The notes beneath the pieces were generated by a model. The model worked only from the letters and a program-made list of their open reading frames with translations, searched no databases and was not told where the DNA came from. Made by a program: the position numbers and the translations under genes. 64,000 bases of DNA from Ryuthela nishihirai. Its lineage: Eukaryota; Arthropoda; Arachnida; Araneae; Heptathelidae. The stretch is from contig JAWZYU010000005.1 of NCBI GenBank assembly GCA_038380435.1, forward strand, positions 37,904,001-37,968,000. The letters run 5' to 3'. Position 1 is the first letter of the stretch. Every line of letters begins with the position of its first letter. Of the stretch, positions 55,716 through 64,000 are shown piece after piece.

Positions 55716-57180
55716 CACTCCCACTCAATAATATAATAGAAAATGTTGGAGCTGGCAAAGCACAACATATGGACTTTCATTCTGACGATTCTTCTTTTTT
55801 TCAATCCCAATCCCCACCACCACCACCCAACCCCATATTTGTCCATCATAGAGAACAGTTATAATAAATTTCATGCCAAAATACAGAAGAGAAATATAGA
55901 TGTTTAAGGTATAAGAAAAATGTTCTCATTCTCTCCTCGCTCCCTTTCCATTTTTCAAAAACAAAATTGTATTTTAGAAATGGTGGAACATAAAATTAAA
56001 GATTATAACATGATAATATGACAATCTCAACATAATGGCATTTTTGTAAAATTATAATATTTGCAACTTTTAAAGAGCAGGGAGAGTACTAATACGCAGC
56101 ATTCGTTGAAGAAATTTTTGTTGCCTCAAGATGAATGGAGCTGTCGAATCACGTTTAAGAGCCTACGGTACACCCTATTATTCCTTACTCTGTGGAAAAT
56201 TCCTTCTCTTACCATCAAGTAGTTGTTAAACTGTGGGCTTCAACAAAGTGCTTCAACATGTGAATTCTATCCTATTTATGGACGAAGATTTAGAATAATC
56301 GAAATCTGAAAAAGTCAATCTAGTAAATATGAGACACCGAACTTACATGATTTTGCCTCTTTTCTGTTGCGTCTGTATTGAAATCTCTTATTCAGTGTTG
56401 ACTAGGTGCTATTTTCCAAACCTGAAATTATGTATTCCTCAAAATGGAATTTTCTTTACAACTTTAGAAATAATTATCGTCAATTTGTTGTCGTTTTAAT
56501 ATCGAAAGCTAGTGTATTTAAATATGAATCTAAATTGTCATACTCAAATTAAACAATATACAATGAAAAGCACATAAAAGAAAGTTGCTCTAATACTTCT
56601 TGTACTTTTGACGGATAATGAGAATAGACGCCGAAAAGCAATTTTCATGAACTCCTGGAACCCAATATATATCTCAAATCGCAAGTTCATTCAATACCGA
56701 GATTCGCTACAAGTACAATTTAAAAATGCGTTTTAAATGTTTGTAGTTACAGAATTTTATACTCCCCGAATAGAGTTATGGCTAATAAGTCAATTGCTAA
56801 AAATATAATGTACGTTGGTGTTCTGAAAATGAATAGTAAACGTCTCCGTTTTTATGTAACATTAAAGGTGTCACGGAGAATTCTGTTATTGATAGTAAAC
56901 ACAGCTTCTAAATTTTAGGTTCTGGGGAGGTCCTTTTAAATTGATGATTTGATGAATTGTGCATCTAAAATTAAATAAACGTATCAGATGTTTCTGATAC
57001 GTTTGTTTAATTTTATTAACATGAAACTATTTCATTTATTAATCATCATACGCCTTCCTATACTTTAATATTTGCTTTCAATATTCGTTTCAGATTTGCA
57101 AGGAAGCAGCTATTTGCAAAAAGGTAGCATAGCATCCTTGAAAGAAGTCTAAACTGTAGTTATGATCGGAACTACAGATA
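55716..57180. other. No gene; one imperfect hairpin
   Basis: AT-rich DNA with a 22-bp-arm hairpin at 56967-57014 and nothing else recognised. Confidence 0.4.
56967..57014. repeat. Hairpin, 22-bp arms, one mismatch
   Basis: AAAATTAAATAAACGTATCA.. (56967-56988) pairs with 56993-57014 around TGTT. Confidence 0.9.
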
Positions 57181-57199
57181 AGGGAATCATCATCATCAT

Positions 57200-58364
57200 C
57201 CTCAAGCAGCCATGGGCTACGGAGTTCAAACCAGACCGTGCAGTTTAATTCTCCAAGCATATCTGTCCTGAGCTACATCTGCTGCATCCGGTCATTGTAC
57301 ACCAATTCTAACAAGGTCCTGTTTGACATTGTCTGCCCACCGCATCCTAGGTCTCCCCCTCCTTCTGAGGCCTCTAGGCACACTGTTCATAACCCTATTC
57401 GCTAATCTATAATTATCCATACGGGCAACATGGCCAAACCAGCAGAGTCTCTCTCTGCACAATATGCTGCTTAAAGGAGGTTGCAGACTCCTTTGCCTAA
57501 CCTCATCATTAATTACAAAGTTAAATCACCTAATACCCAAGATACTGCGTAAGCAATCAACAGAGTCGATCAACAGAGTCGAAAGCCTTTTTGAAATCAA
57601 CAAAGCTAGCAACCAAAGGTTTCTGAAACTCTAAACATTTCTCAAGAATCTGCCTAAGTAAAAATATCTGATCTACACATCCACTACCACTTCTGAATCC
57701 ACATTGCTCATCACGCAATTGCCTGTCAACCAGATTCTTAATTCTATTAAGTACAATCATGGAAAGAACTTTACCTGCAACAGAGAGTAGGCTGATACCC
57801 TGTAGTTATCACAAGAACTGCGATCACCTTTTTTTGAAAATACGGATAATGATAGCTCTGGTAAAATCTTTAGAATTACTGCCTTTATCATAAAAGGTAT
57901 TCAAAATTTCAGTCAGCCATGTGGTAACTGAAACGTTCCATCTATAAGGATTTCAGTAGTAATTTTTTCTACCCCTGGGGATTTATGTAGTTTTAAGTTT
58001 AGAAATAGCCAAAATGACTTCAGACTGTGATAAAGAGTCAACATTAAATCCATTAATGTATCTATCATCATTACAAACAATGGGAGTAGAACTAACCGCA
58101 TTGTTTAGAACATCACTGAAATGCTCAGCTCACCTAGCTTTGACAGAATCCTCACCTTCTATAACCTTACCTTGTTTATCCTTCAATCCCTGTATACCTA
58201 TCCGTTTTCTACCACACAAAACATTATCTGGTACAGCTGTCTGCTGTTGTGCTGTCTGCTTCCTTGATATGTCAGCCAAAAGCTTTCCCTTGCGGAGTCA
58301 AAGATTCTTATCAGCATCTAACTGATCTTTACACATTTATTAAGCTCTCTGTAACACTTTTTAT
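57200..58364 (-). pseudogene. LINE reverse transcriptase N-part fused to C-terminal domain
   Basis: In the minus sense, RT fingers motifs are present: VLNRIKNLVDRQLRDEQCGF, RSGSGCVDQIF and SFVDFKKAFDSVDR, the last with the first catalytic aspartate. The frame then jumps at about 57555 to LGIRRFNF, NDEVRQRSLQ and LCWFGHVARMDNYRLANRVM, with GRPRMRWADNVKQDL after that, the C-terminal part. The segment with the YADD motif between them is missing. Stops and shifts occur elsewhere. The enzyme cannot function. Confidence 0.85.
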
Positions 58365-58753
58365 AGGGGCGGGGGTGGCTCAGTCGGTAGCGCACCAATC
58401 TCGTAATCTGTAGTTCCCAGGTTCGAGTCGCAGCTGGGTCAGCGTCGAGATTTATCTCCGCAAAATTTCCCCGCCCTGCCCACGGTCAGTAGGGGACACC
58501 GATGGGCTTGGAAAGGCCGCTGTCTGTCGGATGGGACGTTAAGCCGTGTCCCCGTGTGCGGGAGAGCCATACCCTGTGCATGTTAAAGAACACGCTGGAT
58601 GGCCTTGACGGGAGGCTACCATCTGTCACCTAACAACTGTTCCAGTGGGTCCCCTCCCCCAACCTTCTCTGAGCCTTCGGGGTCCTTGTGACCTGGCCAT
58701 TTAGCCCATAGTGTGCAAAAAAAGTGCCGCTCAGAGGTAAAACAACCCAACCC
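58365..58753 (+). mobile_element. SINE-A copy with 12-bp target duplication
   Basis: Flanked by AACACTTTTTAT at 58353-58364 and 58754-58765; inserted in the RT-linker part of the LINE. Confidence 0.96.
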
Positions 58754-59290
58754 AACACTTTTTATTAGGACTAGTAGGGTATTGTTTAAGGACATTCCTG
58801 CAGTTTTTTCTTTCTGAAATAAGCTCAATTGCCTTATCACTCAAGTAATTCTGCATCCTCTGCTCCTTTTTCCCTAAAAGAGTACTGTTAATTTCCAAAA
58901 AAGCCTGTTTAAAATGGCCCCATTCTTCCTCAATTTCAGTATTAAGCAAACCATGACTGTCATAATGACTAAGTAACCTATCATGGTAAGCTTTAGCTAT
59001 AACTGGGTCTTTCAGAGCTTCAGTATTAAAGGTAAATTTTTTAACCCGAGAACAACACTTTTTAAGTTTAAGTTGCAAGACACTTTTAACAAGGTAATGG
59101 GTCAGATCCAATTTCAGCTCCCCTATATGCCCTGGTTTTTCTAACAGAACTAGCCCATTTGCTGTTAATTAATATATAATCAGTCATATTCCTATGCAGC
59201 CCATCAGGTGAAACCCATGTGTATTTATGTATGTCGCGGTGTTTGTAATATGTGTTAGTTATTCTGAAACCACTGAGTTTACTTACCTGT
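58754..59290 (-). pseudogene. LINE linker between endonuclease and RT
   Basis: A 126-codon minus frame (from 59111) includes LKDPVIAKAYHDRLLSHYDS, EIEEEWGHFKQAFLEIN and LLGKKEQRMQNYLSDKAIEL. This is the helical connector found between the two catalytic domains in RTE-type LINE proteins. It runs into the SINE-A insertion at its RT side. Confidence 0.75.
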
Positions 59291-59303
59291 AGGAGACGTT
59301 GCC

Positions 59304-59514
59304 GTCCCATGGCCGAGTGGTTATCGCGCTTGGCTACTGATGTAAGGGACCTGGGTTCGAGTCCCGGGTAAGGCATGGATGTTCGTGTTGTTTTTCTGCT
59401 GAGGTCCTGCCATCCTCTTAGACCTTCTACTGCGGCATATAAACTGACAGGCTCCTGTCAGACCTCTGTGGCAAGCAGGTGCTTGAGGGGGTATTTATTT
59501 ATTTTTATTTATTT
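59304..59514 (+). mobile_element. SINE-B copy with 13-bp target duplication
   Basis: Flanked by AGGAGACGTTGCC at 59291-59303 and 59515-59527; starts GTCCCATGGCCGAGTGG and ends in ATTTATT repeats. Inserted in the endonuclease-linker part of the LINE. Confidence 0.96.
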
Positions 59515-59527
59515 AGGAGACGTTGCC

Positions 59528-60323
59528 CATTGCCATTGCAGCTACCAATACCAAAAGGGCCTATCACCCCTCCCCAAAGGTCAGAGTCGGTACCAACTTT
59601 GGCATTGAAGTTACCAAGAACAAGGGTAATATCTCCTTTCTTGACAGAATTCAAAATATCCTGAAGTTGTCCGTAAAACCTATCCTTCTCATCCTGATCA
59701 GAATCCTCAGTGGGGGCATAACAGCAGATAACATTCAAGTCTTTAATGCTTGTCTGAAATTTTGCTGTAAGAAACCTTTCAGTAATGCACTCATATCCTA
59801 GAAGAGCATCACTTGCATGTCTGCTGAGCAGCAGACCCACACCTTGGTGATGCTTTCCATCCTCTCTCCCTGTAAAGAGAAATTTAAAGTTATTTTTAAG
59901 TATCTCACCTTTACCTGTCCATCTGGTCTCTTGCAAGCCTAGAATATCTAGGTTATACCGCTGGAATTCCTGCATGAGGACATCAAGAGAATAATCTCTA
60001 TGTAATGTCCTCACGTTCCACGTTCCTGCAGAGAGAAAATGATTAGTAGGATTTTTAAAGAAATTAGGTTTATTGAGATTGGTAGGGACAACAATATCAA
60101 ACAGCCCCCTGATCGCAGGCATGGGGCAAAGACCTGTTCCTCCTCTACTAAAGGCTGAAGTCACCGATGCTGGTAGGAACTTCAGGCACCACCTTTTCAA
60201 GTGGACTTTTTCAAGAGCCATATGGCCTGCCTGAGACACATTACTCCAGTTTAGGCTTGACGATGCCCAACTAGCTAAGTAAGGTTCAGGTACCTGCGAT
60301 GGCCTCTGATTAGGATTATCCAC
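59528..60323 (-). pseudogene. LINE APE-type endonuclease
   Basis: An open minus frame of about 260 codons. It contains GTWNVRTL (catalytic Asn), DILGLQETRWTGKG (catalytic Glu), a GVGLLLS segment and CCYAPTEDSDQDEKDRF. LVLGNFNAKVG follows, where the family's GDFNAKVG aspartate is changed to Asn, probably disabling cleavage. The N-terminal ~100 residues before GTWNV are not conserved. The endonuclease nicks target DNA to prime reverse transcription. The frame ends at the SINE-B insertion. Confidence 0.85.
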
Positions 60324-60780
60324 CAGCTGATATAAGGTATCCCCTGCCTGTGTTCACTTAGAGCTGGCAACCCAGAAGCAAACAGAAAACACAGCAGCAG
60401 ACTCTCCCTCAACAGAGGCCCACCAGTGCAGCAAGTCCAGGATCCATAATCAAGCTCAAATCCATAAACAAGTCCAGTCTAGTAAGTATAGATGGTCAAC
60501 ACCAGGACCCTATGAAGTTGACCACTCGTCAGCAGGGTTGAAAAAAAGAAAAAAAGTGGCCATAGATGACCAGATCAGTAGGCCATACTAGGCAGCCCTC
60601 CCCTTCCGTTCCCTTCCAAAAGAGAATATCTCTTTTGAAGACGGCCTGCACCACGAGAAGGCGGGGTTGGACATTAGGTGCTAGACCTGGCCGGTTCTGT
60701 GCATCATCACTAGGGATTGGTACACAGCTCTCCTTCCAGTTTACGCCTAGCTACCATTTACAAGGGAGGAGCTTAATGAT

Positions 60781-61824
60781 CTATATCGAAATTTTTAATT
60801 CAATGTAAATGCCATAAATTCACTACAAATCCTATTATTTTTCATAAAAATTCAACAATCCGCTGACGATTAATTCTTTATTGAGAATAATATGAAGTTA
60901 TACAAACGAGAATAACCTTTAGAAGTGTAGGGCGCATCCATTTTTAGCCTTCTTGACAGACTTTTAAGCAAGCGCCTCCTTGGCTTCGAACATGATCCTA
61001 TGTACTCGTGGTACCTTGCTTATGTCAAACTGTTTTGAAAATGCCAATTTGAAAATGGTCAAACGGTTGCAGGTATTGTCGAAGGTAGACAGACAACTGC
61101 ATACAACTTACATTTCTCATGGTAGTAGTGCTCTATCCGTTTCCTCTGTGTATAAGTTTAGTTTTGAAGATATTATAGGCTGGCAATACAAGTAATCCCA
61201 GTGCACAAATTGGCAATCGAAACCATTAGAATTACAACATTTAACAGTGGCCAAAGTTTAGGCGGTGGCAATGTTTTGTCACCTGTTAGGTTGATAAGAA
61301 TGTAAGTAATGTTTAATATGTTGTTCAAATTATGTTAATAAAATTTTAAGTATAAGGGGGAAAAAAACAACCTCTGTTGACTATTCCATTAGCCTTTTCA
61401 ATATTTTTATTATGCTCTGAATTTGATTATTTTGTTTTAAACCCTTCCTAACCGTTGGAAAATGATCAAATTTGAGTGACAGGTATACTCATATAAGGGA
61501 ATGGAAAATATGTCTTAGATAAGAAATGAGAAATAAGTAAGACAGTTCATAAGAAATTTAAAATATGAATGAAGTATGTCAATTAATGTATACGATAAAG
61601 TACTTAAACCACGAGAAAGTTGCCCGCTTTTTGAAATCTTTCGGATAATATACTAATAATTTCCATTCTGTAAATTGATTCAAATATTTAGAGCAAAAAT
61701 TGTCTTGAGCCGGGTTGGATACAAACCCACGATCTCCTGATAATGGATAATATTTTTTATGAAGCATCCTTGGCTATATTTTTTTATTGGTGTACATCAC
61801 TGATAACTTGTTGATTTTTGTTGG
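60781..61824. other. No gene recognised
   Basis: A 71-codon plus frame at 60980-61195 matches nothing I know. Near 61700-61740 the minus strand has GGGTTTGTATCCAACCC, like a tRNA B-box arm, perhaps an old tRNA-derived repeat. Confidence 0.35.
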
Positions 61825-61965
61825 ATAAGGCATGAATGTTTGTATTGTTTTTCTGCCGAGATCCTGCCATCCTCGCAGACCTACTGTGGCATATAAACTG
61901 GCAGGCTCCTGTCAGACCTCTGTGGCAAGCAGCTGCGTGAAGGGGTATTTATATATATATTTTTT
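61825..61965 (+). mobile_element. SINE-B, headless copy
   Basis: GATAAGGCATGAATGTTTGT, CCGAGATCCTGCCATCCTCG, CAGACCTCTGTGGCAAGCAG and a TATTTATATATA tail; the tRNA-like head is missing. Confidence 0.88.
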
Positions 61966-62556
61966 TTTTATGTAAGATTTAACTTTATTTGTTTTCAGAG
62001 CTTAGCAACTGATCATCATTAACCTTGGATTCATTTTCTAGGTGATATTCACCTTCAATAGTTCAAATTAATGTGGTTCAAAACAAAGTGGAGCAATTTA
62101 GTATTAATAGCATACCAAAAACATTAACCGTGGTGTAACTAAGATCTCGATCAGGGGGTTCAAATCATAGGGCCAAATCATACACCTCTTAATATATGGT
62201 GGGACCACATTTTATTTTAAGCAATAATAAGCAAAATGTAATTACTAATGTTTGCGAAGTGCTATTAAAATAGTACCATAGAAAATTAGACATAGTAATT
62301 TAATTCTAATATTGCTTTATTATATAAATATTTTATACTGAATTTCATATGTAGGAACTTCATCTACTGCTGAATGTGACCATATTCTCTATACTAGCAT
62401 GAGATCATAGTAGTCAAACCAAGCTAATAAGCAACAGTTCATTATCATGATTATGATAGAGCATATTGCTAGTATACATTAGGCCCATGGCCAGCATGTT
62501 TGAGACTCCTGGTCTAGATTTTAGTCCTTCTAGGTGAGGTCAATTATCATAGAAGC
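61966..62556. other. No gene; AT-rich
   Basis: No feature recognised. Confidence 0.4.
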
Positions 62557-62613
62557 AGGGTGTAGTGTCAGTCAGTAGTGTGCTCAGCTCATAATCTGCA
62601 GTTCCCAAGTTCA
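62557..62613 (+). mobile_element. SINE-A head fragment, old
   Basis: TCAGTCAGTAGTGTGCTCAG followed by CTCATAATCTGCAGTTCCCA is a degraded SINE-A head. Note CTCATAATCTG, as in tRNA-Met. Confidence 0.6.
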
Positions 62614-63024
62614 TATTTTTATTATTCATATCATCTGATACTACATCTCATGCATACGCATCTCAATAATATCTCTTACATTAATGCTTTTTTTAAATAT
62701 ACCTTCTCATAACATAATTTAACATAGAAACTACTACCATTTTGCTGATGAAGAACGTATTGTATGTTTCAAAATCTAGATCCTTGCATGATGTACTTCA
62801 AGAATTCCTTGTTAATATTGTGCGCGATTTTACGATGATGCAATTCTGCAATATTCTTGAATTAATACCATCAAGTTCTTTAATCGGGAAGCCACTTTTT
62901 ATTTTCATCTATTTGAACTGTAAGTGTGAATACTGCTTCATTAAACTGAACTTTACTGGCTTGTCTTCAGCGTATCTCATCTGTGCACTTCTAATAACAA
63001 GAAACTTTCACAATGTATTTGCAG
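62614..63024. other. No gene; possible upstream LINE remains
   Basis: An open frame at 62742-63068 runs into the LINE fragment; its first part is unrecognised. Confidence 0.35.
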
Positions 63025-63655
63025 TCTTGAACAGGTGTCACAGTTTAATTATCTTGGGAGTTATGTAACAGATACTGGTGATGTGCGGCATGAGATTAAC
63101 AGACGGATAGGGATTTGCTGCTGAGACTTTTAAGAATCTATGGAGAGTGTGGAGAAATAGGCGTATACACCTAAAGACTAAAATTAGACTGTATAATTGT
63201 TTGGTTCTTTCTAGGGTTAGTTATGGCAGTGAAACTGGGACACTTTGTAAATGTGATAATAGGAAACTAGATGCTTTTGATTCTAGATGCTTATGCAGTA
63301 TCTTGGGCATTAGGTGGTTCAACTTTGTACCTAATGATGAGGTTAGGCAAAGGAGTCTGCAACTTCCTTTGAGCAGCATATTGTGCAGAGAGAGACTCAG
63401 CTGGTTTGTCCATGTTGCCCGTATGGATAATTATAGATTGGCGAATAGGATTATGAACAGTGTGCCTAAAGGCTTCAGAAAGAGGGGGAGACCAAGGATG
63501 AGGTGGGCAGACAATGTCAAACAGGATCTTCTTAGAATTGGTGTGCAGTGGCCAGATGCAGCAGATGTAGCTCAGGACAGACTTGCTTGGAGAACTAAAT
63601 TGCATGGTCTGGTTGGACCTTCGTAGCCCATGGCTGCTTGAGGATGATATCTAAG
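63025..63655 (+). mobile_element. RTE-like LINE, 3' fragment with C-terminal domain
   Basis: Same family as 57181-60780. The plus strand opens with VSQFNYLGSYVTDTGDVRHE, and after a frameshift near 63120 a 159-codon frame (63147-63626) covers KTKIRLYNCLVLSRVSYGSE, LGIRWFNF, WFVHVARMDNYRLANRI and GRPRMRWADNVKQDL, the domain after reverse transcriptase. It ends GGCTGCTTGAGGATGATATC. Unlike the other copy it retains the thumb region. 5'-truncated. Confidence 0.88.
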
Positions 63656-63752
63656 ATTTGTTTTGGAGAAAGGAGTGGTAGGTAGAGTTACTAGTTTGTA
63701 TAGGCCTTTTCATACAAGGACATACACACTACGATCAAAGCCACTGCTGACC

Positions 63753-64000
63753 AGGATGGGATAGCTCAGTCAGTAGTATGCCAGGCTGTTAATCTGCAGT
63801 TCATTGGTTTGGGTTCCACCTGGACCAGCATTGAGATTATCTACACAAAACTCCTTGCCCTCAGTCAGTGGGGTACACTGATTGGCTTGGAAAGGCTGCC
63901 TTCCATTGGATGGGACATTAAGCTGCAGTCCCATGTGTAGAAGAGCCATACCCTGTGCACATTAAAGAACACATTGGATGGCCTTGAGGGAGACTAACAT
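63753..64000 (+). mobile_element. SINE-A copy, cut by the window end
   Basis: It starts GGGATAGCTCAGTCAGTAGT; the head, then GACATTAAGCTGCAGTCCCA and CACATTAAAGAACACATTGG, are moderately diverged. The copy continues past 64000. Confidence 0.9.

Larger units (their letters stand above)
57181..60780 (-). mobile_element. RTE-like LINE, near full length but internally deleted
   Basis: In the minus sense it has a GC-rich 5' region (to about 60780), an APE endonuclease, a linker, part of reverse transcriptase, a C-terminal domain, and a 3' end GGCTGCTTGAGGATGATGATGA. SINE-A (58365-58753) and SINE-B (59304-59514) are inserted in it with their own target duplications. The RT catalytic core is deleted. 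Two further copies of its 3' end are in the window (31876-31953 and 63025-63655). Confidence 0.88.

Overview
The window looks like a piece of an animal nuclear genome, probably arthropod and possibly a chelicerate; the species guess is inference. It is AT-rich and has no bacterial-style gene packing. Non-coding stretches are long and many transposable element (TE) families are present. One multi-exon-free host gene is intact: a La-related protein 6 (LARP6) homologue at 35856-37247 (+), 463 codons, with La motif, RRM and SUZ-C box. Everything else that looks coding is TE-derived or decayed. The exceptions are a short unrecognised coding-like stretch near 49930-50191 and an unrecognised open frame at 24208-24416.

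Layout. 1-6600: mostly unique AT-rich DNA with a non-autonomous hAT element, a decayed Tc1 element holding a 34-bp minisatellite, and a mariner MITE with a second MITE inserted in it. 6622-10714: a young Gypsy-type LTR element on the minus strand whose two LTRs are nearly identical but whose reverse transcriptase and integrase are gone. 11200-12930: inverted repeats, including a 243-bp near-perfect palindrome, and SINEs. 14489-16161: a palindromic MITE and a Tc1 transposon with long terminal inverted repeats and a broken transposase. 16912-21945: an older Gypsy element, minus strand, RT core deleted, with two SINEs inserted in pol. 22051-24207: a 5'-truncated I-like LINE flanked by a 17-bp duplication. 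24600-35100: SINE-rich, with a truncated Tc1 and a nested palindromic DNA element. 35470-37250: LARP6. 38300-46750: SINEs, a large decayed inverted repeat and a hAT element. 47447-49128: a dead copy of a multicopy arthropod/cnidarian gene family of unknown function. 50800-52870: a Tc1 relic with a piggyBac-type MITE inside it, another MITE, and a perfect 30-bp-stem hairpin. 53175-54795: a hAT-like element filled with a ~19-bp repeat arranged in a ~116-bp higher-order period. 57181-60780: an RTE-like LINE with two different SINEs inserted. 63025-64000: another copy of that LINE's 3' end and a SINE running off the window.

Two tRNA-derived SINE families dominate. SINE-A is about 390 bp, with a head like elongator tRNA-Met; many copies still have perfect 11-14-bp target duplications. 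SINE-B is about 200 bp, and its tail shares GCTGCTTGAGG with the 3' end of the RTE-like LINE, which suggests that LINE mobilised it. The nesting order gives a relative chronology: LINE and Gypsy first, SINEs later. No tRNA gene, rRNA gene, CRISPR array or bacterial regulatory element is supported.
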